Below, piece after piece: positions 47,860-61,100 of a stretch of 64,000 nucleotides of DNA. Both the position numbers and the translations under genes were made by a program. The stretch is from NCBI GenBank assembly GCA_950295325.1, contig OX485805.1, positions 17,717,501-17,781,500 on the forward strand. The letters are read 5' to 3'. The notes beneath the pieces were generated by a model, which ran no database searches, was not told where the DNA came from, and worked only from the letters and a program-made list of their open reading frames with translations. The first letter of the stretch is position 1; the number at the start of each line of letters is the position of its first letter. The stretch is from Polytrichum commune. Lineage: Eukaryota > Streptophyta > Polytrichopsida > Polytrichales > Polytrichaceae.

Positions 47860-48965
47860 TTCCTTTTTGAGTTTTTTGGTTTGTTATGGATGATGTGTGT
47901 GAGACATCTAATGGAGATTTTTGTGAAAAGGTGTCCATGACTTTTTGAACTTTGTTAGTGGGGGTTTTAAGATCCAATAGATTTTTTGGTGGTGGCTTTG
48001 TGTATGGCGCCTCTTACACCTACCGAAATGATTATTGGGGGTACAACTGTCCATCCTTATTGGGTTAGTGATGTTTGTAGTATGTTGTGTTTTTCTAGTT
48101 TCTTTATGACGGCCGCTTGGGAGAATTTGTCATTGCAGTGTGTAAATTGAAGAAATTGTACTTTCAAATTTGGATGGGGTGTGGATGCGGTGTGAATGGG
48201 GGTTTATATCTAGATGTGGTGCCTAAAATGCATAGTATGTCCAGTCTTAGTTTGGCAGGGCATTTGCATCATGGGAGGTTGCATGTGCGGGGGAGGAGCC
48301 ATGATGGTATTATGTTTTCCGGGGTGTGGTCTTTGATTATGCCAACGTTGATGAGTGCAAAACATCTTGAGGTGGGGGTGGGCCATTAATGTGGCGGCTA
48401 GTGCATGTACCGCTCTGTCGTGTCTATTTGTGTGGAGGTTGTTTATGTGTTGGTTTGCGCAACACAATAGGACGTGTAGGCATATATTGATTTCTTGGAA
48501 CGAACAAAGGTTGCATACTGGGGAGATATATTGTTTAAGGATGTGTTTTTTTACAACAATTACATGTGTATTGGCCGTACATGAATATGAGGAGTTTGGG
48601 TAAGTTTGGCATATGTTATATAGGGTGCATTCCATAAGAGGTTGGACCACTTCAGGTGAATGTTTTGGGTGGATAGCCATTTTGTTACATTTGGGATTGT
48701 GTTGGTGGCATGTGATATGAGAGCTCTCGTGTATTCATTTTCTACATAGCATTTTAACCACACCATCATGTGGGTGGAGGTCGGGGAGTTGGAAGACTAG
48801 TATGGTGTTTGGTGTCCTATATGATGGAAAAGGCTCTCTAGGATTGGGGGTTTTAGTGCTCCTTGGTTGGCGAGTTTGTTGGCTTCATTATTTTTTGTAT
48901 AATGGCATGAGAAGGTTTTTGGAGTGGTCGGATTTGTGTGGGGTTGTGGTGGACTTGTGTGAGTA
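47860..48965 (-). pseudogene. LINE fragment C: RNase H end to REL domain
   Basis: A third truncated ORF2 copy. Read on the minus strand it has the RNase H tail (NNEANKLANQGA, about 48890), a linker (NTIPNVTKWL, about 48690), the zinc finger (CNLCS...CLHVLLCC, about 48510), a KTGHTMH block where A has the KPD segment, then LQFTHCNDKFSQ and KKLEKHNIL (about 48130) and VGVRGAIHKATTK (about 48010). Several in-frame stops and frameshifts occur. The restriction-like domain has lost the KPD motif and its catalytic Glu reads Gln here. The ends are approximate. Confidence 0.75.
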
Positions 48966-50199
48966 AGTTGCAAGGATCCTTGTGTGGTGTGGGGGCATAT
49001 ATGTTGGTGACAATGGGAGGACTTTGTGTGAATCTATTGGACGCATTTGAGTGGAAAATGGTGGAAGAGAAGGGGAACTTTGTTGTTAACGATTTGTTGT
49101 GTGGCTCTTTGGGGGATGCATATGTGTGTGTGTGTGTGTGTGTTTCCTATGTGGATGCAATATGAGGTAGGCCATGGCCTAAGGCAGGGAGTTGTGTGAT
49201 TCTTTGTGGAATGTTTTTTTGTGTGAATTTTGTGTGGATGTAATGCAATGCATGCCATCGTCTAATGAAAGAGTGCAAGGAATAATGGTTTAGAGTTATA
49301 GGGAACTTGAGGGCATTTGAGGAACCCACTATTGATGGTTGTCTGGTGAGGTGCGTTTTATGTGTAGAGACGAGGTGAGGTGTGTGTGCAAAGGCGAGAT
49401 GCAACATATTTGTCGAGCCAAGGTAATCACATTTAGCCTACAAGGACAAATGTAAATTACAAAGTAATTTGATGGTTTGGTGTGACGTGATATTTTGGTT
49501 TTTGAGTAGAATGTGATGTTGCGTGCAAGAAAGTCATGATCTCATGTAATGTGATGAGAATGTGATTTGGTCTGATTTAGTGACTTGTTGATATGTTAAT
49601 CCTCATTTATGAAACCAAGGAGGGCGGATTGAGGCCATAGAGTTTGATTATTTCTCTCATTTTCACTCTTAAGATGAACATGTGCATAACCTTGTTTAAT
49701 CTTAATTGTTGGGTAGACTAATAAGGTATCTTCACCAACTTTTTAAACATCTTTATTTGGTTTTAAAGGTTCACATAGACATGAACATTCTCAAGAGGTA
49801 CATATTTTAAATTGTTTCCTTTATGATATGTAAACTCAAAAGATATGTATTATCTACATTCTTATATATGGATGATTGTATTGTGAAAATATGTAAATAA
49901 TAATTGAACTTTGTATTATCTTTTATAAAAATAAATTCCATCTTAGTTTTTTTAGGTGTTCTTTCACTTTGTGTTATTTTATAGAAGTTTTCGTTTTCAT
50001 TTTTTCACACTTTAATCAATAAAGGATGGATTTGTATAGATTACATCACAAATTCAAGTGAATGAACCACTTTCAAATAGTGAACATTCACCTTCCAATG
50101 ATGATTTATTGGTCTTCCAAAAATTTCAGCAACATACACTTGGAAGAGCTCAGGCATGAACATAATATGCAAAAAAAATCACACCGTCTTGGAAAATTG
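48966..50199. other. Intergenic DNA, no gene seen
   Basis: AT-rich, with a (GT)n run at about 49122-49142. No coding signal was recognised. Confidence 0.35.
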
Positions 50200-52185
50200 G
50201 TAGGAAAAAATCGTACATATGAGACCACGCGGTGGGCCTACACATGGTTATATGAAATGCTTTGCATATGAGGAATTTTATGTTAACTCACCATGGAGTT
50301 TGGGAGCAAGTTGCAAAGGTATGCAAACAACATTAATACGTGACCACAAGAAAAACAATGAACACAAATTTGCGGTCGCTAGATGGGAAGCCCTTCATAT
50401 TCCTCCAACCAGTTTGGTTTCTAGAATTGGTCATATTCAAAATGCTATTGAAAGAAAACATAGAAGGATTATCACTTGCATGAAGATCTTGTATTGTATA
50501 GGTTTTAATGCTCATTTAATTATTAGTTTATGAAAGAGAACGTCAATTTCTACATCTTTTGAATATTCTTGACATGTTTTTGAATGATAAATATGGATCC
50601 TACACCACACGTAAAGTTGCATTATAATTTAATAGGCTATATCGGAGCAATTAAAGCAAACCCTATAGTTTGATGCATCAAAATCTTAATTTTTCTTTGT
50701 CATAGTCAATGAGTAAACTGACCTAAGTACGGACCAACAATTGATAGTCAATTGTTGTTATTTGAATTTGAAAAGCAAGGGATTTGCAATTGTATCATGT
50801 GTGGAATTGTTAGCAATCGAGGAATCTATGGGAGAAAATATATACATCGCAACAAAATAATTGATTGGAAAGATTACAGTAGAATGATAATCAAGTTATG
50901 GATTTAGCAATAGATGGAGCAACTTCGATAATAAGTTGTCATCGTGGATTATCAACCCGTTTGATTAATGATTTGCCCACTTTGGTCAACACCCATTGCA
51001 TTGCACATCAAGAAGTTTTGTCTACATGTGATGGATTCAAAACAATACGAGAGTTGCTAGTTTTGGATCTATTTGCTAACAAAGTTTATGAGTGGGAAGG
51101 GAGAAGTAGCAATTGACGAAAGTGGCAAAAGTTTGATGATCAAATGTGATTTTCAACCATTGGCTATCTTGCAATTTCCAATCAATTCGTTGGCTTTCTC
51201 GAGGTCAAGTATTGAAGCAATTTGTATTGTTTGCCAACAATATTCGATGTTTTCCAAGTGGAGGATGCAAATTGGTATCATCAAGCTACAACCTTCTAGT
51301 TTCAATTTATGCTTCATCTTGTGATAGATGTGTTTGTGAAACAAAATCAATTGAAAAAAAAAAAAAAAAACTAATATGATTTGGTTGATATTTTAGCAAT
51401 TTAATTTATTTTAAATTCATCATATTTTATCTTGAAAAGACATTTTTCATGTGGTCATATACCTAGATTTGGATGATCAACCAAGAACTTGGTATGTTTT
51501 CATCTCAAGCTTGGGTGGATGGTGTGTTAAGATGGAGGGCAAATGATGATGTTGAAGGCACATATCATCCTATGCATCATAGATGAATTTTTGATTGGGG
51601 GGACACACTAGAATAATGCAAGATGATGGGAGCTATGTATGCGCAAGTAGTTGTGATAGCTTGAATGAAAGGTTCCTAATTTATTTGTTTCAAAGGATCA
51701 ATTTAGTTTTTTCCAATAAAAACAATTATCCAAATGATCAAGAAGTTCGTATAACTATGTCATAGCAATGGTTGGAGAGATTGATCATAAAATTTGGATT
51801 GGGGGCAGTTGAAAGTGATGCAAATAGAGTTGGGTTGCTTGAGTTTGTAGACACTTTAAGGCATGAATGTGAGAACAAATCATTGTACGAGGCATGGCAA
51901 TTTTATGGGGCATCAACTAGTGATATACCAATTGGCCACACTTCATGAAAAATTGTCAAAAATACTTGTCATTCCCTCAAGTGTTGCAATTTGTGAAAGG
52001 GGATATTCAAAACAAAATGCTATTAAAGGCCATTGGTGAGCTTCATCGAAGTTGGACACTTTGGATGCTTTGATGCAAATATCATTATGTAGGATAGAGG
52101 TGGAGAATGTGGGTTGGAGGGCACTAGTTGAGTTATGGCGCAACATGAAGAACCAGAGAGTTCTTAGTTTTGACTAAATATTATA
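50200..52185 (+). pseudogene. Decayed hAT-family transposase
   Basis: Remnants of a plant hAT transposase (zinc finger protein 862-like / C-terminal dimerisation type) on the plus strand in several frames. The N-terminal part (50219-50530) contains HKFAVARWEA and IERKHRRIITCMKILY. The middle (50898-51116) contains LAIDGATSIISCHRGLSTRL and NTHCIAHQEVL. Around 51195 lies SIRWLSRGQVLKQF. The C-terminal dimerisation segment (51955-52179) reads AICERGYSKQNAIKGHW, a stop, SKLDTLDALMQISLC and VELWRNMKN. Multiple stops and shifts make it non-functional. I found no flanking CAGGG ends, so a link with the element at 34893 is not shown. Confidence 0.82.
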
Positions 52186-53280
52186 AAAAGTTCAAACTTA
52201 TATTTTCATTTGAAAAATTTATGATTCGATCTTCAATTTTGTGTGAAAGATTAACATTTTTAGCCTGTCATTTGAAAGGTAGTTTCTCATGTTGTCCGTC
52301 ACATTGCAACGCAAATAAAAAAGAAAGTAACATGTCAAATGAAATGAAGGTGGACCCGTCCAAAAAGAACAACTACCTCCAAACCACTATTATATAGAAT
52401 ATAGTGGGTGAGTAGTTCACATGAAAACTCACTCCAAGAGGTACGTATTCACATACATATGCAAGAACTTCTCTCACATATGCTTGCGGCTTGGCGTGCT
52501 TTGTCAAGCATTTACATCCTAAGGGATTTATTTTGTTAGGGCTTCATACCCAACATTTTTTCCCCAAGCAAATTATATCCAATGTTTTACCCACTTAACA
52601 TTATAGCGAACCTCTAGGTTTGATATATATAAGAAGGTGGAGGGAGTTTTCTTTCACCTAGACCATGCCTCCACTACTGCCGCCCTCACTGCCATACTCA
52701 CTTGCAACAAATGATTATTGCCACTCTATAGCTCCCCCGTCACATTGACTATGCCATCTTGCTCCTTGCAATGGGTAGGTTTTTTCAATAATTTCCCACC
52801 CCCAAATAGAGGAACCACAAATTTATCACTTCAATATGCCATCATTTGTTGAGGCCAACTACCATGGGATCCTTGATGTCGCCCTACTACTCAATTATAT
52901 GTGCTAATTGTTTGTCACCATTGGTTTTGCCATTGAGGTTGAGGTTTAGTGTTGAATGCATTTGGGGGGTAGGTTTAGGAATACCAACGATATCGATTAC
53001 TAGACGATGGTAGGAGGGTTAAATTTTTGAATTCCCAACATTGATTTTGCAAGTTCAATAGGCTTGAGACAAGATGGTGGAACATACCAAGGAAAGAGTG
53101 GTAACTACTATCAACAATGAGTTCCATAGCCTTTACTCTCGGCGAAGCCCTGTCCAATCTGAGAAGGTGTTGGAGGTAAGGGGGGGGAAGAGGCAAGGTA
53201 GAAGCGGCTATCCTGCTGCTCCCGAAACTCTTTCCCCCCGGCCACCCACCTCTTCAGAATTTGAAAGGGCATAGAGAGAT
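52186..53280. other. Intergenic DNA before LINE D
   Basis: No gene recognised. Confidence 0.35.
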
Positions 53281-55681
53281 GCCGCCTGAACAACTCGCCC
53301 ACTTATAAAATCCCTAAGGCCAAAAGCAAACATCACCACCGTAGCCGTCCACTGAAACCACCGCCCACCGAAGACATCGCACATCGAAGCTGCTACACAT
53401 TCGAATACCACACCAAGCCCACACCACAGTCTACATTCCGGAGCTGAGCTACACCAAAGCGGAGGACTGCACCCACAACCCAGATCTACATTGAAGCTGA
53501 GGTCTGCCTCACAGCAGCCCACACCCCGACGTCGCAACCAAGGAAGCCAAGAGAAGTGAGCTATCTCAACACTTGCAACAGCCAAGGAGCGCATCCATGA
53601 CGGAGGAGAAGTCACATATCAGACTACGAAACGAAGAAGCTACCGTCCACAACAACCTTAGGAGTGAGTGATTAGATCAGAGCTAACACACTCAAAAGAG
53701 ACCCTGCACTAACCTTAGGAGTGATTGAGGATATCTTGATACAACTTAGAGATCTTATCTTGGGTTCACAGAGAAGTCACTTATCCTGGGTTCATAGAGA
53801 AACATTTAGAGCTTAGTGAGAATCCAAACTTGTGAGAACTTAGTTCGTTCTTAGTGAGAATCAGAAGCATCCATCCCAGCATTCTAGCTTTGTGAAAGAT
53901 CGCGCATTGTTCTTAAGAAGGAGGAGGGTTCATGAACCCCCCAACTCTGATCCAAAAGAAAGCAGAAGCAAAGCCGAAGTAGATACCAACCTCCAGGATC
54001 AGAAGGTAGCACTAGATTTGAAACCCAACTTAGAAGTCTGAAACATGATTTAGCTAGAACCGAAAATCTTGATACAATTTTCGCACTACAGTAAGAATAC
54101 ATAGCCTCCTACAGTCTTAGTGAAAGAGATCAGAAGTTCCGACTCTCCCCCCTTACGATTCATCTTGAAACGGTGAAGATTCAACCCGGAGGAGAGCTCG
54201 CCGATAAGGGAAGAGAAAGGGGAGGGGGTTGAATGTTGTCTTTATTCCCAAGAACCTTGAGATCAGAAACTGCGGTAAAACATTTAGAAATAGATCTGTT
54301 TCTATTGGAAGCAACTTCCCTTGGAGCTATCAACAGAGAAAGAAGGAACTTGGTTGCCGAAGTACAGACTAGGGACACGAGGTTGCTGCTGGGACACGAA
54401 GTTGTTTCTGCTGCAAAACTGAGGCGTTGCTAGTCGAACCGAGGTTGTTGTTGTCGCCGATCCGAGGTTGCCCCTTTGTCGAATTACTGCTCGACGGAGG
54501 CTTCTACTGCTACCGAACTCACTGCGAAGGGAACTATTGCAAGTGAAGAAGTTACTGCCCGGATATATTAAAGTGCTGCTGGTGGGCGTGAAAGTCGTTG
54601 TTGTTGCCGGATACGGAGCTCTTGATGCTGTTGGTTGAGAGGCCGCTACACCGAAGTTCACCGATACCTAGGAGTAACTGCCACCAAAAGTAAGCCTGCC
54701 ACAAGAGAAATTCGAAGCTGCTGGGGAGCTTTCAACTGAGGAGCTACTGGGAAGCGGATAGAAAGCTTGGAGCCGAGGAGCTGCTTGGAGCTTGGAGATA
54801 CGAAACTTTGGAGCTTTTCGAGACAACCCAACTTGTTGGAAGACCAGTGTGCAACAAAAATCTATCCAAGCTCGAAGAAGTTCCTAGCTGTCTGCCAGGG
54901 AAGAAAAGAAGGTGTTGGGACATCAAGGAGATTGAAGGCGAAGTGTTGTTGCTGGAGCTGTTGCTGACTGTCGTTTTGCTGCCCTTCATCCGCTTGGTAA
55001 GTTTACACGTTAATTTGTTTTCTCATTATTTGCACATAAGCACACACATAGTCTTAGACACATCATAGCATTGATAGGTTTGTTAGGATAGTAAGCAAAA
55101 TGAAGGTTGCATATGCAACCTACCTTGTTATCACTATGTGGCTAGTACTAGCCACACCATATTGGATATACTCTCATAGTGTCGACTCTCACACCACATG
55201 GGAATGCCTTACAAACTCTTGCTTTAAAAACACATATAAGAAAGACATAAATCCAAAGGTATGGTATAACAACCTTCATGTTCATATCATAAATGAATGT
55301 TCCATTAGAAATAATGGATCCGTGGTAGCAACGGTAGATGCTTGTACTTTTAGTTATACTTGCCTCAAATGCTTAGGAGATATATGGAATGTTAGAGTTG
55401 TGACAAATCATAATCTACATAAGAGCACTTACAACCAATTTGTAAATACTAATATGAAGATTCATATGAATAGGAAAAGGTGTTATCATAGGATGAATGC
55501 AAGTTGTACTCATACTAGTACTCATATGATGTTAGAACATGCAAATCACTTCTTCTTTCACTCTCAATTCCTAGGAGGCCCACAACTTAATTTGTGGAAA
55601 GGAATTAGAGGAAAGAAAATAAGAAGTATACCTCATTCAAAACTAAAGTACACACCGTTTGTTTGCTTTGCTTATATCAGA
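53281..55681 (+). other. Probable leader region of LINE D
   Basis: A GC-richer segment with short purine-rich repetitions (AGTGAGAATC twice near 53815-53865; ACCTTAGGAGTGA twice near 53660-53725; GGAGCTGCT-type blocks near 54720-54800) and no gene. By position it matches the leader of LINE A but shares no clear sequence with it, so its membership is inferred. A donor-like TTGGTAAGT lies at about 54995. From 55100 the ORF1 frame is open for 194 codons before the chosen start. Confidence 0.4.
55580..55597. other. Palindrome upstream of ORF1 (LINE D)
   Basis: CCACAACTTAATTTGTGG, an inverted repeat at the same distance from ORF1 as the 22-base palindrome of copy A. Confidence 0.6.
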
Positions 55682-57300
55682 ATGGCAACCATCACTCCAA
55701 CCTCATCATCCCGTAAGTTGTTTGAAAATGAAAATATAGATTCTACAAGTGGTAAACGTCCAGTGCTTGATGTGGTATTGACAAGTCAAAAAAAGGTTAA
55801 AGGAATAGCACCTGCTAAGAGAACACGCCCCCCCTATTGGCTTGGTTTTCAAGCTATAAACACAATTGCAAAATTTGCCAACATGCCTCTCATTCAAACA
55901 CCTTCTTTCACTGAGTTAGTCAAAAAATGTATGAGTGAGTCTGAAGCACATGAAATGGTGGAGTCATCTCCCTCCTTTCCGTTCGTTGCCCAAGAAGAGT
56001 GGCCTTCTATACGAACGGATGGTAAGGAGGGAATGCACTACAATCTCACCCAGATTCCTTTAGATGTGGAAGTGGGTGACCATGGATTTGCTTTGGACTA
56101 TCACATATCTATCCATTTTGAAATTGAAAGAATAGAATTGGATAGAGATGTGATACTCAACTTAACAAAGAATAGACTAAAAACAATGAGGATAGAGGTC
56201 GGGGAAGTCCTAGGAGAGCCCATAGCTGTCATTTGTTTTCATGGGACCAAAAGATGGAGTGGAATTATTAAACTCCACCTTAAAAACCCTGAAATGGATG
56301 GATATGGCCTTCTCTGTGGATTGAGACCTTTCATCCTCAAGCTTGGCCAATTTACACATGCTATAGGCAAAGTGTGTAAATCTTTTGATACCATTGCAAT
56401 TGCATCCATGCTCTCCGTCAAAGTCACAACCCCGTCAATCAAGGGTAAAGAATGGTATGATTTGTTTGTAGAAATAGTTGGGGATGGATTTCGACGAGGC
56501 CTTGACTTTGAAATAACGAATGTGCAAAAATCGGTGGATGCAGAGTTTGCTTGGATTAAAGCACCCTCTCCAGAGGAAGCCAAAAGAATTAAAGCACTCA
56601 AACTTTCGTTTTTTAATGAAATAATAGATGTAAACTTTGCAAGTAATGAAAAACTCTCAGAAGATGATAAAGCCCGAAAGAATGCACTCATTTTAATTGC
56701 CCGTAACCTCAATAAGGTAAAAACAACCATGCAAATCGAAGAAGGAATCCGAAAATGCATGGGAGAACTAAATGTTCTCGGTTTTTACTTTAGACTTGAG
56801 AACGGGAAGCATACGGGCTCATGCAATGTCCAATGCCTCGACTCGTTTGTTACAAGAAATTTGTTAAGAAAAATGAAAAAATATTTGGTAAATATGTTGA
56901 ATTTACCCCCCATCCAAAAAGTCTAGACGGGATAAATGCACCTAGTAAAGAAGAGCTAGTTAGACTTGGATTTTCAGACGTGAACACCGCACTTGCAAAC
57001 ACCATCCAAGCTCTGGAGAATGGACCGCACCAAAACATCACCAACAAAGATCTTAACAAGATGGTAGAAGCAGCGGTAAAAAAAGGGACGGATGAAATAC
57101 GAAAGGAAATGGTGAACCTTAAAGGTGAGATTGTGCAAGAGGCAAAGGTTTATGCCGACCATGTGCAAGCGGAGTCAAACAAGAATTCCAAGCTCCAAAT
57201 ACAACTCCTTCAAAGGCAAATGAAGATTACCTTGGATGCTATTGAAGCGGCTCATCCGGACATATCGGAAATTGAAAACAATATGGACTTGACAAATTAA
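55682..57300 (+). pseudogene. LINE D ORF1, one frameshift
   Basis: Homologue of LINE A ORF1. It starts MATITPTSSSRKLF and contains TRPPYWLGFQAIN, SFPFVAQEEWP, NLTQIPLDVEV, GIIKLHLKNPEMDG, LRPFILKL and the RRM-like unit (ALILIARNLNK, NVQCLD, YVEFTPHPKSLDG). It ends in a coiled coil and the tail IENNMDLTN, matching IEGNMDTTN in A. The reading frame shifts once at about 56840: the 55100-56926 frame carries the N-terminal four fifths and the frame ending at 57300 carries the rest. The 1619-nt length is not a multiple of three, which confirms a net single-base change. The role is presumably RNP formation with element RNA. Confidence 0.85.
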
Positions 57301-57538
57301 TTTCGACAAACATCCCGGCGGCGTACAATTATAAATTATTTATAGTATATTTATATACTAAAAACAAAAATACAATTAAAGTATTAATATATACTAAAAA
57401 TAAAACCCTACCTATAGTATTCATGAATACTATAACATCAAAAATTCAAAAAGAAAACCCCCCCAACACCTCACAAAAACAAATTTATTTACTCACAATA
57501 CAACAATATCCTATCCAATATAACAAAGTACACAATAC

Positions 57539-57861
57539 GGCCTCGGCCTACTGCCCTCGCCACAAAATAAAACTAACAAGATATATACACTACCACTCCT
57601 TCAACCCCATCATTAACACAATCACAAAGCCTACCCACCAACATACTAAACCTATACACTACCTCCCCAAAATTACACAAAAAACAATAATTGCCTTACC
57701 TAATCTATTTATAAAAAGTAAATATAAACTACTCACCTTAAATAAACCTCACCTCAACATCAAACACCATCATAAACCCTATTTCAAATACCTATTAAAC
57801 CCTCATTCAAAATACCAACCTCACCCAAAAGATACAATGGCCTCGGCCTACAGGCCTCGCC
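57539..57861 (+). repeat. 300-bp spaced hairpin motif in LINE D spacer
   Basis: GGCCTCGGCCTACTGCCCTC at 57539 and GGCCTCGGCCTACAGGCCTC at 57839 are exactly 300 bases apart and mark two diverged tandem units in the ORF1-ORF2 spacer. Copy A carries the same motif three times. Each can fold as a GGCC-TACA-GGCC stem-loop. Confidence 0.7.
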
Positions 57862-58109
57862 ACACAAATAATAACACATACCAATTCATAAATAACTGGA
57901 GACCTAACTCAATAACAAGCCAAAAATCTATAAAAAAAACAAACTCACACTTCTCACCCAAATAAATAGAAAACACCATACCCGCTATACCTAACCTCTT
58001 TACTACAACCAAGTTCACAATCATAATATATCTAAAAACAAATATGAAAAATCCAAAAACACTCCATTCCCACGGATAGCACTTTATTAACAAACTAGAA
58101 TTGCTAAAA

Positions 58110-58139
58110 TGCGGGGACATAAAACCCAACCCCGGACCA
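58110..58139 (+). other. 2A-like motif CGDIKPNPGP before LINE D ORF2
   Basis: Reads LELLKCGDIKPNPGP, directly followed by Met at 58140. Relative to the consensus, the usual Glu is Lys, while the NPGP core and the Asp are kept. A stop codon lies 17 codons before the motif (about 58077) and there is no Met between, so in this copy the motif is not joined to an upstream frame unless translation reaches it by re-initiation or frameshifting. Confidence 0.7.
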
Positions 58140-61100
58140 ATGCCTAACATCCTACATACACACCCTGCTACACAAAAAAAAAAGCCAACATCTACTTCAT
58201 TCCAAACACTATAAAACTACAACCTGAATACAAACACATAGCAAACACATTTGCCCCCATACTAAAAAACACACACCCACTACACCCTCAAGCAATAACC
58301 ACCTACCCGCATCTACATCAATATATCCAAACACAAAGGCAATCACCACTAACCCATCTGCTATACGCTCTAATCATCACCATCCACCCCTCAATAGACA
58401 CATGCAATAACATACTAGCCCAACCCCAAAATTACCACTTTAATAACATATGGACGAACACATTGATTATCAGACTGGCCAACCTCACCAACCCCCCCGA
58501 AAGGCATATATCAACACCTCACCCCTACACAACTTTTGTAGGAAACAATCAAGATATAATATACCCAAAAAACTCAATACACACAGATATATATGAATTT
58601 ATCCACAACCAAGATACTACATCAACACCAATCACCCTTCAAAATAAATTTCCCTTCCTCCCAAATCAATTGATCACCGAAGCACTCCGATGCCTAGAAA
58701 GCATCAACGAATATTCACACCCACCCCCACCCCTAGCTACTCTCACACCAACCCCAAGAATTAACACCGACACCGAGCACGAAACAAACATAATAACATG
58801 GAATGCGTCATCATTCAACACATCATTACCAAACCTACAAAGCCTAATAAACAACTCGCTAAACAACACAGCAATCATACATATTCAAGAAACCAAACTA
58901 ACTGCAAATAAATCTACAAAATACATACAAAATCTATTTCCGGAATTTAAAGTCATTTTCAACAACACACATGCATTCACAAGATGCATACAACAAAGAA
59001 TGCCTTATACCCCCGGAAGAGGATGCCTACTCACACTTATCCACAAGAAAGATGCATTCCCTGGGAATATCACCAAAATTCCCACGCCAGTAAATATATT
59101 CCCATACCTACAAATAATTAAAATAAACAATCAACCACTAATACCTTGGCTAATCATACACATGTACATGCCTACACACTTAGAAGACACAAGTTTCATT
59201 CCACACCTTAAGAACGAAATCACTAACGAAATCACTATACACCCCAATCACATGTATACATTATGTGGGGACTTTAACCGAGATATCGCACTTAGAGGCA
59301 GACAAAATAACAACATTAACACCCCTCCACAAGAAGAAGATTACCAATGGAGAATTTTCACCGCATCACTCAACCTAGAATATATCCCAACTAACACTAA
59401 CATCTACAGACAAGGAGGCTATAATTACACATCAACAAGTCTAATAGATGGATTCTACATTCATTCACCAGACAACAACAAATTCATTTCTACCACAAAC
59501 ACAAACATGAATCTAAACTCAGACCATTATCCAGTTGTACTACATATCCCCCACAACACCCTTATAGCCAGATCCCCACCTCCCACAAACACGTCACCAA
59601 CTAGAATACTAAACCCAATACCACTAGAAAACATCGAAAAATTCAACATAATATTCTTCGAAGAAAACTCTGCACAAATAAAAGCCCTTACCACCCTACT
59701 CGAAAACCACCAACACTTAAGTCCGGATCAATGGACGGAAGCCTGTACAACATTCGACCACATTGTATACAAAATTTCAAAAACAATTGAAGAAACCTGT
59801 AAAGCATACCCACTACCCAACCTTACAAACAGAACATCACAACAAGGTGGGTTTTTGCCACGCAAACTTGCGAAAAAATGGAAAAAACACCTCAACACAT
59901 ATCACCTCATCAGGAAAACCATATACATTGCACAACACGATCCACTCTGGCAAGCACACCCCATCCTAAACGATATACGAAACCACCAACACACAAACAT
60001 CCCACACCCACCTATTACAACGGCACCTCCTACTGAATGGATTGATGCCATAGCAACCATCGCAAAAAATGCAAATAAAAAAGCCAGAAGAATCACCACA
60101 AAATACACCAAAGACTGCATTCTAAAGCCTGTATCAAAATACCGTCAAATATATGAAAAAAACCCCAAAAAGATAAACCGAAAAGTCTTCAAGAGCACTG
60201 AAACCTCACCCCTAGACTCCATCATTGATAGACAAAACAATATATTAACTAACCTAGAAGACATCGCAGCAGAAATATACACGCAACAATCTATCAGCAA
60301 CCGTCCTATAATTCCCACATGCCAATATCAAAATACACATCCACTACATTCCACATGTGGAGTTCGGCAATACCCATGGCATGACTTAGATGGATACATC
60401 ATTGACAAACGAGAAGAACCCCAAACCCTCCTACACACGTATTTTGACCAAAAAACATACGACTTTTGTCTTAAAAACCTAAGTAATAACAAAGCCCCAG
60501 GCCCAGACAAAATACCCAATTCAATTCTAAAAAACATGCCTCCACGCTTCTATAAATTACTCTTCTTATTTTTTAAACATTGTTATAAACAAAAACAAAT
60601 CCCTGCATCATGGAAAACCAGTCTAACAGTTTCACTATACAAAAAAGGTAACCCATCACAACTAACAAACCATAGACCTATTGCATTAGCTAACACCATA
60701 TATAAATTTTACACGAGTACATTAACTTCTATTCTATCAGCGTATGGAGAAAAATACCAAATATTATACGATAGTCAAGAAGGGTTTAGAGCAGAGAGAA
60801 GCACTTCTAGACAAATCCAATTACTAATCGCAGCGCTTGAATACGCAAGACTCACGAACCAAGATAAATATACCCTCTACATTGACTTCAAAAACGCCTT
60901 CGGCTCCATTGATCACGCCAGACTTTTAGCCATAATGAAAGATATGGGATATCCCACTGACTCCATAAATCTCATAGGAAACATATATTTACAATCCTCA
61001 ACAATATTCACTGGTGAACACTTTGGTAAAACCTTACCAATCCCCATTCAAAGAGGTATAATACAAGGTGATACCCTTAGCCCATATCTATTTATCATAT

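Noticed and set aside
53281-53615. Possible host exon (GC-rich minus-strand frame of 135 codons)
   Set aside because: No family match and no supporting exons. Position and composition fit a LINE leader or degenerate repeat better.
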